A DNA stretch of 64,000 bases from positions 1,054,001-1,118,000 of the forward strand of contig NC_059567.1 of NCBI RefSeq assembly GCF_905220415.1. Reading direction: 5' to 3'. How positions within the stretch are numbered: position 1 is the stretch's first letter; each line of letters opens with the position of its first letter. The translations under genes were made by a program, and so were the position numbers. The notes under the pieces were generated by a model. That model was not told the DNA's origin. It made no database searches and worked only from the letters and a program-made list of their open reading frames with translations. Origin of the DNA: Colias croceus (Eukaryota; Arthropoda; Insecta; Lepidoptera; Pieridae). Shown here one piece after another: positions 20,690 to 30,070 of the stretch.

Positions 20690-21416
20690 ATAAGCAGTTT
20701 CGACTGACTGTAGAATCGCTGTTAGCAGATGTTACTAATGGAAAGGAAATTCGAATGCATTTTCAAATGACTGAAAATTTCTGCCCTGGGATGAGCCGCG
20801 AGCTGCTTGCAGCTCGCGCACCACGCACCCTCGAAGGTGGACAGCCCCCCGGAATAGAAAATTTTGAATGGGGAATTTATAAGCATTACCGACTGACTGT
20901 AGAATCGCTGTTAGGAGATGTAACAAATGGATAGGAAATTTGAATGCATTTTCAAATGACTGAAGAATTCTGCCCTGGGATGAGCCGCGAGCTGCTTGCA
21001 GCTCGCGCACCATGCACCCTCGAAGGTGAACCGCCCCCCGGAATAGAAAATATTTGAATTTGAAATTTATAAGCACTTCCGATTGACTGTGGAATCGCTG
21101 TTTGCAGATAATAGCAAATTGACGGGGAATTTTAATGCATTTTCAAATGACTGAAGATTTCTGTCCTGGGATGCTTCGCGGGCTGCTTGCAGCCCGCGCA
21201 CTACGCTCCCTCGAAGGTGGACAGCCTCCCGGAGTGGAAAATACTTGAATGGGGAATTTATAAGCATTACCGACTGACTGTGGAATCGCTGTTAGCAGAA
21301 AATTACAAATGGACTGGGAATTCTAACACATTTTCTAATGACTGCCCTATTGCTTCAACCCAGGGGCAAAAGGGGCTCGCGGGCTGCTTGCAGCCCGCGC
21401 ACAACGCACCAGCTAG
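20690..21416 (+). repeat. ~170-bp repeats each carrying a terminal-type hairpin (N1)
   Basis: Four repeats with the order GACTGACTGT.GAATCGCTGTTAGCAGA, ATGCATTTTCAAATGACTG, CCCTGGGA, GC-rich palindrome (GCGAGCTGCTTGCAGCTCGC or GCGGGCTGC/GCAGCCCGC), then CACGCACCCTCGAAGGTGGACAG. Only the last palindrome is followed by CCAGCTAG, the Helitron end. Similar blocks occur at 23220-23663, 30890-31283, 51740-52050 with 53438-53665, 56180-56898 and 58380-58903. Confidence 0.75.
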
Positions 21417-23663
21417 TTATAATATATAAAGCTACACTACCACTGACTGACTGACATCGGGTTTCTCGGAAACTACGCGGAAAGTTGGGGGGATTTCGAC
21501 GTGATCGTGTAGAGGTGCGCCGAGTGACCACCGGAAAAATATTGACATCTCCAACACCCTGGACAAGAGAGTGGACCCCTGGAGGTGCGCAAAAACGGTG
21601 ATACCTGGAGGGGGGGTGTCTGAACAAAAAATGCTCAGAACAGGTGGCGATTACCAGGGGTGGTGGAAAAATGGGGATTTTCGCGAAAACAAGATGGCCG
21701 CCGTACTTTGCCAAAATCGCCGTTTATGAATCCTTACGTCTCAAATTTGGCACACGTGCTCTGTTCGAGCCGGCGAATCGATCGGTGCCCCGTTCGAGTG
21801 GCTCCGGGCCCCCGTTTTCAACTTCCATACAACGTAAACTCCAACGGCCTGCGGAAACGGAGCGAGTTGGGTTGGGGGTCCCGGAACTAAAAATGATCAC
21901 CACCCTGGGACGCTACCAGGGAGCCATAGTGGGACGCTCGATTTTGGAATTTTTCCATTTTTGGCGCAAACATAAAAACGTAAATTTAGACGAGGTGGTG
22001 CAATGGAGAAATACACCAATGACGCATTCGTACTCGCCCAGCTCCCAGGATATCCAGAAAAATCCGAAATCTTAAACTTTCCCTCATCTCTCGAAGACGG
22101 TCAACGGCCCGCGCAAACGGTAGCAGCTACATCTGGGGTGCTCGAACTAAACTTGGAGTAGACCTCGAGCAATTACCACAGATAGTGAAAAAAATTCAAA
22201 ATGGCGGAAAAAATGGCCGCCGCCATACAAATTCTAAAACGGCCATCGCTGGTCCGATTGCGCTGAAACTTGGCACAGGGGCTTAAATCAAGCCGCACAT
22301 TGAGATGGCATACTCATAATCGAGTTTCCACCGCTGGTTTCCGAGTTTCATACAACGCGAAATTCGACGGCTCTCCGAAACGGCACTAGATAGCTGGGGG
22401 GTGTAGAACTAAAAATTGATCAGGAAGATGGGGCGCTCCCAGGGCAATCGAGAAATTTCAAATTGGACGCCATTTTTTTTTCAAAAATGGCCAATTTTTC
22501 AAAGCAAGATGGTGGCGCCGGTTCCGTCACGATCGGTTTGAAAATTGACTTCTGTGCTCTAATCGGCCAGATTTACAAAACTGCATACTCAGAATATCTC
22601 TCCAACCCCCGGTTTCCATTTTCCATACATCACGAAATTCAACGGCTCTCTGAACCGGTGGCACTTAGGTCTGGGTCGTCGAAGTAAAAAATGTTTAAAA
22701 ACTTGGTCCGCTTCCAGGCACATAAAATTTTTTTCTAAAAAGCGAAATTTTTTTTTTTCGAAAATTTTGTATTGAAATTTCCATAGTACGAAGGGTAATT
22801 GAATAGCATCGGCAAAAGACGGCACCGTGGGCTGCTTGCTGCCTCCCGGTTGACAGCCTCCCGGAGTAGAAAATATTTATTAACTTTTGAACTACCGCAC
22901 GAGCCAAGCGAGCGAAGCGAGCGAGTCACGGCAGCGGCCAGCGTAAATATTCAAATAGGTAGCGAGGAGCGAAGCGACGAGCGTGTTAGGTTAACTTTTG
23001 AACTACTTACCGCACGAGCCAAGCGAGCGAAGCGAGCGAGTCGCGTCAACGGCCGGCCTAAATATTCAAATAGGTAGCGAGGAGCGAAGCGACGAGCGTG
23101 TTAGGTTAACTTATGAACTACCTACCGCACGAGCCAAGCGAGCGAAGCGAGCGAGTTGCGGCAGCGGCCGGCCTAAATATTCAAATAGGTAGCGAGGAGC
23201 GAAGCGACGAGCGTGTTAGGCCCTGGGATGAGCCGCGAGCTGCTTGCAGCTCGCGCACCACGCACCCTCGATGGTGGATAGCCCCCCGGTATAGAAAATA
23301 TTTGAATGGGGAATTTATAAGCACTTCCGATTGACTGTGGAATCGCTGTTAGCAGATAAAAGCAAATTGACGGGGAATTTTAACGCATTTTCAAATGACT
23401 GAAGATTTCTGCCCTGGGATGCTTCGCGGGCTGCTTGCAGCTCGCGCACCACGCACCCTCGAAGGTGGACAGCCTCCCGGAGTGGAGAATACTTGAATGG
23501 GGAATTTATAAGCATTACCGACTGACTGTAGAATCGCTGTTAGCAGATGTAACAAATGGACAGGAAATTCGAATGCATTTTCAAATGACTGCCCTATTGC
23601 TTCAACTCAGGGGCAAAAGGGGCTCGCGGGCTGCTTGCAGCCCGCGCACAACGCACCAGCTAG
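21417..23663 (+). mobile_element. non-autonomous Helitron-like tandem unit N2
   Basis: Abuts N1 without spacer. The 5' end TTATAATATATAAAGC follows CTAG directly. The 3' hairpin is 23625-23646 and CTAG 23660-23663. It has the same internal modules as N1 with a shorter satellite block (22880-23220). It lacks coding domains. Confidence 0.65.
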
Positions 23664-24670
23664 TTATTATTATTATAATATATAAAGCTACACTACCACT
23701 CACTCACTCACTGACATCGCTTTTCTCGGAAACTACGTGGAAAGTGGGGGGGATTTCGACGTGATCGTGTAGAGGTGCGCCGAGTGACCAGAGGAAAAAT
23801 ATAGCGATCTCGATCACCTTCGAATACCGAGTGGACCCCTGGTGGTGCGCAGAAACGGTGCCACCTGGAGGGGGGGTGTCTGAACAAAAAATGCTCGGAA
23901 CTGGTGGCGATTACCAGGGATGATGGAAAAATGGTGATTTTCGCGAAAACAAGATGGCCGCCGTACTTTGCCAAAATCGCCGTTTATGAATCCTTACGTC
24001 TCAAATTTGGCACACGTGCTCTGTTCGAGCCGGCGAATCGATCGGTGCCCCGTTCGAGTGGCTCCGGGCCCCAGTTTCCAACTTCCATACAACGTAAAAT
24101 CCAACGGCCCGCGGAAACGGTGCGAGTTGGGTGGGGGGTGTCGGAACTAAAAATGATCACCACCCTGGGACGCTACCAGGGAGCCGTAGTGGGACGCTCG
24201 ATTTTGGAATTTTTCCATTTTTGGCGCAAACATAAAAACGTAAATTTAGACGAGGTGGCGCAACGGAGAAATACACCAATGATGCATTCGTACTCGCCCA
24301 GCTCCCAGGATATCCAGAAAAATACGAAATTAAAAAAAAAATAAGAAAAAAATTGAGTGTCTTTTTGACAGTGGTGTGTGACAGTTTTGCTCTGCTAATA
24401 TTTTAATAGTAAAAATAGTAAACTTACCTGATTACACTCATAAAGTACATAAAACACTTATTTGATATACAGTTTACAACGTGTAGTGTTATCTTGGCGA
24501 ACAATTGTGTTTATAAACTATAGTAAGTAAATTTTAGTGCACAACGGACGATCAGCTGATTTTACGATACCCTCACAGCTGATTCATTAATTGGAGACTT
24601 CATTCTATTGACCAATTTATATTACTGCCATCTAGCGAACTTAACTTGTAGCATTGTGTTAAAACTGATA

Positions 24671-25657
24671 ATGACAAACAAGTGCAATACCTGCGGAAAG
24701 TTCATTGCTTCGGCAGATGGCGTTAAATGTATTAAGTGTAATACATCTTATCACAGACAATGCAGTAATCTTAGTCCAGACGCCCGTGCCAATACCAAAT
24801 GGATGTGTAAGACTTGCAAAGCGAAAAACACTTCAAAAGCAGTTGAAATAACTCCCGCTCAGTGTCATGATGCTGATGTTTTCTTGGATGTCGTATCTCC
24901 CCAACAAAAAAATTCCCCTTCTCTAATAGACGAGATTAAGCTGCTTCGTACTGAAATATCAAATTTTAGACTGGATATGACTAAATTAACCACCTTAGTT
25001 ACCAACTTCGCTAGTCGATTGGATAGCATAGAGGAGCGTGTCTCGCATTTGGAGGCCGGGTCTGGCGCGGCGGCCGATAAAGACAATGAGCAGTTGCAAC
25101 AGAGTCTTGACTCGATCGAGCTTTTAAAAAAACAGCTGAATGAATCCGAGCAAGAAATGCTGTTAAATGATGTAGAAATCACGGGTATTTCGGAAAATAG
25201 TGGCGAAAATCTACTTCATATCACTATAACTTTGGCTCAAAAACTAGGTCTAGCTATAGACGAGCGCGATATTGCGAACGTACACAGGCGCGGCGTGCGC
25301 AGACGAGGAGAGGGCGAGGGAAGCGGGGCGGGCGAAGCGCCGCAATCGCGCCCTATCGTCGTGCGCCTCACGCGGCGTCACCTGCGCGACGAGCTGCTGC
25401 GCGCAGCGCGCGTGCGGCGCGGCGCGGACACCGCCGGCACGGGGGTGCAGGGCGAGCCTCGACGCTTTTATGTGAACGAACATCTCACGTACAGTAACCG
25501 AAAACTGTTCTTTGCAGCGCGTGAGAAGTTAGGGCGGTCTAAGAACTGGCGTTTCGTTTGGACTCGCGCGGGTCATGTGTATGCTAGACGGGATAATAAA
25601 TCTAAAGTAGTTAATATTAAGTCGGAAGACGACATAAATAAGGTTTTTTATTCATAA
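24671..25657 (+). CDS. LINE ORF1: PHD finger, coiled coil, FP25K-like domain
   Basis: I start at the ATG at 24671 (328 codons); an upstream TTG-extended frame is not needed. Residues about 3-50 carry a Cys/His series (CNTCGK, CIKCNTSYHRQC, WMCKTC) of PHD-type zinc fingers. About 80-135 is heptad-like (LLRTEISNFRLDM, RLDSIEERVSHLEAG), probably a trimer-forming coiled coil as in other LINE ORF1p. The C-terminal part (RPIVVRLTRRHLRDELL, FYVNEHLTYSNRKLFFAAR, NWRFVWTRAGHVYARRD) matches the domain shared by insect LINE ORF1 proteins and baculovirus FP25K. Likely role: binding the LINE RNA. A GC-rich Arg/Gly/Ala segment at 25280-25450 contrasts sharply with the AT-rich rest. Confidence 0.85.
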   Translation: MTNKCNTCGKFIASADGVKCIKCNTSYHRQCSNLSPDARANTKWMCKTCKAKNTSKAVEITPAQCHDADVFLDVVSPQQKNSPSLIDEIKLLRTEISNFRLDMTKLTTLVTNFASRLDSIEERVSHLEAGSGAAADKDNEQLQQSLDSIELLKKQLNESEQEMLLNDVEITGISENSGENLLHITITLAQKLGLAIDERDIANVHRRGVRRRGEGEGSGAGEAPQSRPIVVRLTRRHLRDELLRAARVRRGADTAGTGVQGEPRRFYVNEHLTYSNRKLFFAAREKLGRSKNWRFVWTRAGHVYARRDNKSKVVNIKSEDDINKVFYS

Positions 25658-25695
25658 TCTTTTTGAACTCGCAATTATCCCCAACCTATACGAAA

Positions 25696-26652
25696 ATGTT
25701 TATTTCATATTTATATTATGTACTCATTCTTGACTTTTGTTATAATATTGCAATAATTGTGAACTGTGTTATGAGTGATATACTTGGCCTTTATACACTT
25801 AAATTTTATTGCAATAATTATGTGGTTCTACTTATATGTATGAATGTCACTATGGTTTGTCGCCTAAAATGTAATGCCGTTAAATGTGTGCCTTATAAGA
25901 ACATATTGGATAGTATAATATTATCTGTTATATTACTAAAAAATCTTTTGTATTGTTTTTGTATTCTATACAAACATAAAGCATATTTTTATCACCAACT
26001 TACACCTCCTTTTATTGGGAATGAGCTTGTTTTGTATAGTGTAACAATTTTATTTATTATTTCGACGCATAACATGTTTTTGTCGTGGTTGGATAAGATG
26101 CATTGTTTTATATTGTTATACTTAAACAGCAATTTTGTTCATAATATATGTAAAGATGTTGTCTTGGGTGTGATAATTTATTTTATAGTTAATTTTAATT
26201 ATTATTTAAGCATTACATTCACAGAATTAGAAATAAAACTTAGGCTTTATAGTGTTTATTTTGCATTTGTGCTTCCTGAAACAGTTTATAGTGTGTTTAT
26301 AATTTGTTTTATACATTCAAAGATAATTTATTTTATAGTTAATTTTAATTATTATTTAAGCATTACATTCACAGAATTAGAAATAAAACTTAGGCTTTAT
26401 AGTGTTTATTTTGCATTTGTGCTTCCTGAAACAGTTTATAGTGTGTTTATAATTTGTTTTATACATTCAAAGATGTTTGCAAGTATCCTTATTGTTGTAC
26501 CTTCGTATGGATTTGCCTTGTTGATGGTGGTGTGTATTATTCGTGTTTCCAGCTTTTATATGTTTCATTTTATCTATTTTATTTTTTGGCCAATATATTA
26601 CATATATGTACTTCATTTAAATTATATATTTAATGTATTTAATTATGGTTAA
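25696..26652 (+). CDS. LINE middle ORF, predicted multi-span membrane protein
   Basis: A frame of almost 1 kb lies between ORF1 and ORF2, in a frame different from both. It is open from 25663, with a first ATG at 25696 (318 codons), and overlaps the ORF2 start by about 20 nt. It is strongly hydrophobic with many Tyr, Phe, Ile, Leu, Val and Cys, and would give perhaps seven to nine membrane segments. A 150-bp exact tandem duplication (26172-26321 and 26322-26471) adds 50 codons without breaking the frame. I recognise no family. LINEs normally have two ORFs, so either this is a third gene or an AT-rich spacer that happens to be open. The length without stops argues mildly for the former. Confidence 0.4.
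   Translation: MFISYLYYVLILDFCYNIAIIVNCVMSDILGLYTLKFYCNNYVVLLICMNVTMVCRLKCNAVKCVPYKNILDSIILSVILLKNLLYCFCILYKHKAYFYHQLTPPFIGNELVLYSVTILFIISTHNMFLSWLDKMHCFILLYLNSNFVHNICKDVVLGVIIYFIVNFNYYLSITFTELEIKLRLYSVYFAFVLPETVYSVFIICFIHSKIIYFIVNFNYYLSITFTELEIKLRLYSVYFAFVLPETVYSVFIICFIHSKMFASILIVVPSYGFALLMVVCIIRVSSFYMFHFIYFIFWPIYYIYVLHLNYIFNVFNYG
26172..26471 (+). repeat. exact 150-bp tandem duplication inside LINE middle ORF
   Basis: Two adjacent copies starting GATAATTTATTTTATAG and ending ATACATTCAAA. I find no difference between them. The period equals 50 codons. Confidence 0.95.
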
Positions 26653-29503
26653 GTCAAATCTCATAATTGGTTTAATAAACATAATATGTTCTCTTGGTAC
26701 TGGTCACGAAGAACTTATTGTTGCAATGGAACACCATAACGTGGACGTACTGGGTATTAACGAAACGTGGTTAAAGGAGGGGGAGGAGGGTCGTGCGCCT
26801 ACAATCTCTGGTTATCGCCTTGTTCATAAGCCTCGACCGCCCCATGTGCGAGCTCGCGGCGGCGGTGTCGGGTTTTATGTTAGGAATAGCTTGAATTTTA
26901 AAGTGTTAAAACATCCTTGTTGTTCTAATGTTGAACAAATGTGGATAACGTTAAACATAAGATGTAAAAAACTCGTTATAGGAACGGCATACCGCCCGCC
27001 ATGGCTAAATATCGACACATTCGTTAATGCGGTTTATGAGTCGGTTGTAAGTTTTTCGTGGGCTGACAATATGATTGTAATGGGTGACTTTAATATTAAT
27101 TTTACAGATACAAGCACTATGGGATATCGCAAATTAACCGAATTTTTAACGATGACGAGTTTATCGCAGATCGTAAACGAACCCACCCATTTCACTAATC
27201 ATAGTGAAACCATCCTTGACCTTGTGTGTACTGATACAAGTGTTAGACGGATTGCAGTCAACTATATTAATGATCTTAGTCACCACGCCTTGGTTACGTG
27301 CGAACTTCATATCATTAAGGATAAGCCCATTCCTTTAAAAATAGAACATAGGTCAATTAAAGATATAGACATGGATTTATTTGATACCGCTATGACGAAC
27401 ATTAACTGGGATATTGTAATTGATCACCAAGACATTGATAACTTCGTATTTAAATTTAATTCAACTATTCTATCAACTTTTGACTGGCTTGCTCCTTTAA
27501 AGTCTTTTTATGTAAAAAATCACAACTACCCTTGGATTACATATAATATCAAGTTGTTAATGAGACGCAGGGATAGTGCTTATACTAGAGCTAAATTGTC
27601 TAAACAAGACAGTCATAAATCTTACTACTTAGAGTTAAAAAAGGCAGTTGCGCAAGCCATTGAACGTGAAAAAATATGTTATTTTGAAACTTTCGTAAAT
27701 TCAAACTTGAATAATCCTCGTATGTTGTGGAATAATATAAAGAAAAATGTTAACATAAATGTAAAAAATATAATTTCGTTGCCAGATCATCTTAGACATC
27801 CAGATGATATAAATCGTCACTTTTTGGATATTCCAGGTAAATCTGGTGTCTCTAAAGAGCAATTAGATTTATTTGTAAATAACAAAAAATACATTTCACA
27901 GTTTTCTTTTGCGACTGTCTCTAAAGACGAGGTACTTAAGTACTGTCGGTCTTTGCATTCTAATGCCATTGGGTGCGACGGAATTTCACTAGACATGCTT
28001 AAATTAACGTTACCCTATACTGCTGAAATAATTACAAGTATCATAAATACATCTTTATCAACTTGCACCTTCCCTTCTATTTGGCGTAAAGCGCTCATCA
28101 AACCGTTACCCAAAATTAACAACCCAAATTGTTTTAAAGATCTCAGACCAATAAGCATTTTACCGTGTCTATCAAAGATTCTAGAGAAAGTAGTGTGTGC
28201 GCAGGTTAGGCGGTACTTGGACGAAAATGACATATTACCAACGAGGCAATCGGGCTTTAGGAAGCAAAAAAGCACTACGACAGCACTGTTGGATGTGGTA
28301 GACAATATGCTTGAGGCTCAAGATAGAGGAGAAGGAACTTTGCTGATTCTCTTGGACTACTCTAGAGCCTTTGATTGTATTAATATACAATTGCTTCTCA
28401 GTAAGCTGTCTTACTATGGCTTTGATGACAATACCTTGCAGTGGTTTAAAAGCTATCTTTCTTGTCGCTCACAAATGGTTGAAATAAAAGGGGATAGTGG
28501 ACAAAGGGCATGTTCATCTGCATGGGCGGAAGTTTCTAGAGGAGTACCGCAGGGCTCCATTCTTGGTCCCCTTCTGTTCATACTGTATACGGCCGATGTG
28601 ACACAATGCATAAAATATTGTAAATACCATCTCTATGCGGACGATATTCAATTATACCTTTCGTTCAAGGTCAGTGAGATGGATATGGCTCTAAAAAGGC
28701 TCCATGAAGACTTGCATCGCATATCAGTATGGTCAGAGTCGAATTGCCTTGCTCTTAATTCCAGTAAAACCAAGTACATGGTCATAGGTTCACCTCATCA
28801 AGTTGATTCAATAGTAGCTCAAAAACCTGCTATATTTCTAAATGGAGAACCTATCGAAAGAGTAACTGAAGCGCGTAATCTCGGTGTTATATTCGATGAG
28901 GGTTTGAGATTCAACAAGCATATCTTAAACATATCAAAAAATTGTTTCTATCGGCTAAAACTGCTCTATCGTATTAGACATTCATTAAGTGTTAATGTTA
29001 GAAAATTGCTATGTGAATCACTTATATTATCCAAATTTAATTATGCTGATACGGTAGTTGGGCCTAGGTTGCTTACATCCACGAAAAAAATTGCGCAACG
29101 GGTGCAAAACGCCTGTGCCCGTTTTTGTTATGAAATACCCTACCGTGATCATGTAACACCATTTTTGTCGAATAACAATTCTCTAAAAATGGAGTACCGT
29201 ACCCACGTGCATCTGGCCACGCTTCTATTTAATGTTTTAAAGTACAGAGTGCCTGTGTATTTGTACGACAAACTGAAATGGCTGGCGGATCATAATACAG
29301 CCTACCAGACTCGTCACGCAACTTCTTTATTAGAAATACCTCTTCACAGAACATCCGCATTTAGGGGGAGTTTTAGATATCAAGCTTCAAAATGCTGGAA
29401 CGACCTACCGCCGCCTATTCGTTCCCAACAAAGCGTATTCTCTTTTAAAAACAAACTGAAGTCTTATCTTCTTGACATTCAAAAGCGCAATCAGAAATTT
29501 TAA
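26633..29503 (+). CDS. LINE ORF2: APE endonuclease and reverse transcriptase
   Basis: 956 codons, intact. The N-terminal part is an APE-type endonuclease: NETWL near residue 43, GTAYRPP near 120, MGDFNINF near 149, and a Ser/Asp-His-His motif (LSHHALV) near 222. The reverse transcriptase follows with SRAFDCIN, SRGVPQGSILGPLLFILY and the catalytic YADD at 668-671 (genomic 28634). It ends with a conserved C-terminal Cys/Trp-containing region and no RNase H. ORF2p nicks the target and primes reverse transcription from the LINE RNA 3' end. An alternative start is the second Met, four codons in. The overlap with the middle ORF suggests reinitiation or leaky scanning, as inferred for other two-ORF LINEs. 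Confidence 0.9.
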   Translation: MYLIMVKSNLIIGLINIICSLGTGHEELIVAMEHHNVDVLGINETWLKEGEEGRAPTISGYRLVHKPRPPHVRARGGGVGFYVRNSLNFKVLKHPCCSNVEQMWITLNIRCKKLVIGTAYRPPWLNIDTFVNAVYESVVSFSWADNMIVMGDFNINFTDTSTMGYRKLTEFLTMTSLSQIVNEPTHFTNHSETILDLVCTDTSVRRIAVNYINDLSHHALVTCELHIIKDKPIPLKIEHRSIKDIDMDLFDTAMTNINWDIVIDHQDIDNFVFKFNSTILSTFDWLAPLKSFYVKNHNYPWITYNIKLLMRRRDSAYTRAKLSKQDSHKSYYLELKKAVAQAIEREKICYFETFVNSNLNNPRMLWNNIKKNVNINVKNIISLPDHLRHPDDINRHFLDIPGKSGVSKEQLDLFVNNKKYISQFSFATVSKDEVLKYCRSLHSNAIGCDGISLDMLKLTLPYTAEIITSIINTSLSTCTFPSIWRKALIKPLPKINNPNCFKDLRPISILPCLSKILEKVVCAQVRRYLDENDILPTRQSGFRKQKSTTTALLDVVDNMLEAQDRGEGTLLILLDYSRAFDCINIQLLLSKLSYYGFDDNTLQWFKSYLSCRSQMVEIKGDSGQRACSSAWAEVSRGVPQGSILGPLLFILYTADVTQCIKYCKYHLYADDIQLYLSFKVSEMDMALKRLHEDLHRISVWSESNCLALNSSKTKYMVIGSPHQVDSIVAQKPAIFLNGEPIERVTEARNLGVIFDEGLRFNKHILNISKNCFYRLKLLYRIRHSLSVNVRKLLCESLILSKFNYADTVVGPRLLTSTKKIAQRVQNACARFCYEIPYRDHVTPFLSNNNSLKMEYRTHVHLATLLFNVLKYRVPVYLYDKLKWLADHNTAYQTRHATSLLEIPLHRTSAFRGSFRYQASKCWNDLPPPIRSQQSVFSFKNKLKSYLLDIQKRNQKF

Positions 29504-29995
29504 CCCCATCAAACTGTCCTTTATTGATTAATTTTCTTTTTGTCAAAATACACTCACTTTTACAAATTTCATATAAATATAAATGTGTATGTATCAATAT
29601 CTGAATATATTATATTGCTGACTTTTATTTATGTATATTGAATTTTATGTGCACAAATTTAATTTAATATTACACAATATATATATATTATTCATTTACT
29701 TATTATATTATGTATTTATAAAGTATATATATCGATTCAATTATATTTTTACTTGCATATTGTTGGATACCTTAGTCTGAACCTTGGATCATTAAGTAAG
29801 TAAGTTACTTAATGATCTTAGGTCTGAACGGAAATACATCTACTGTCAACAAGACATCCTAAGGCGGCCACTGAAAATCAGTGATAACACACTGAGTGGT
29901 TGGCCTAATTATGGCATACGTACTTATATCTTTTATGTTCCTTTTTTCTTAACTAAATTGTATCTTTTTTTATGTGTCCATAATAAACTTATTTC
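29504..29995 (+). other. LINE 3' UTR with stem-loops
   Basis: A perfect 13-bp stem (GATCATTAAGTAA at 29787-29799 against TTACTTAATGATC at 29805-29817, 5-nt loop) is followed by a second region with CACTGA/TCAGTG and GGCCACT/AGTGGTTGGCC complementarity (about 29863-29905). Such structures near a LINE 3' end often mark the template recognised by its own reverse transcriptase. That role is inferred here. Confidence 0.6.
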
Positions 29996-30070
29996 ATTTC
30001 ATTTCATTTCATTTCATTTCATTTCATTTCATTTCATTTCATTTCATTTCATTTCATTTCATTTCATTTC
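29996..30070 (+). repeat. (CATTT)15 LINE tail microsatellite
   Basis: Fifteen perfect pentamers, 75 bp, ending at the AAAT target duplication. They form the 3' tail of the LINE. Open frames reading Ile-Ser-Phe-His through it are artefacts. Confidence 0.9.

Larger units (their letters stand above)
18409..21416 (+). mobile_element. non-autonomous Helitron-like tandem unit N1
   Basis: Starts directly after the CTAG of copy 1 with a TTATTATAATATATAAAG-type 5' end and an ACTC/ACTG tetranucleotide run, and ends with the same hairpin (21378-21399) and CTAG (21413-21416). Inside: ~262-bp modules (about 18460-19740), ~115-bp GC-rich satellite (19905-20600) and ~170-bp hairpin repeats (20690-21400). 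No RepHel. Open frames here, such as 18612-19082, recur only because the DNA is repeated. They show no domain and I do not call them genes. Confidence 0.65.
24331..30070 (+). mobile_element. full-length CR1/Jockey-group LINE, 5.74 kb
   Basis: Interrupts N3 at CCGAAATCTTAAAC. The flanking AAAT occurs on both sides (24327-24330 and 30071-30074), giving a 4-bp target duplication. It contains a 5' UTR of about 340 bp, ORF1, an unusual middle ORF, ORF2 with APE endonuclease and reverse transcriptase, a structured 3' UTR, and a (CATTT)15 tail instead of poly(A). Both main ORFs are intact, so this copy is young. The clade is assigned from domain order (PHD-type ORF1, APE-RT ORF2 without RNase H); CR1, Daphne or Jockey cannot be separated by eye. 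Confidence 0.8.
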
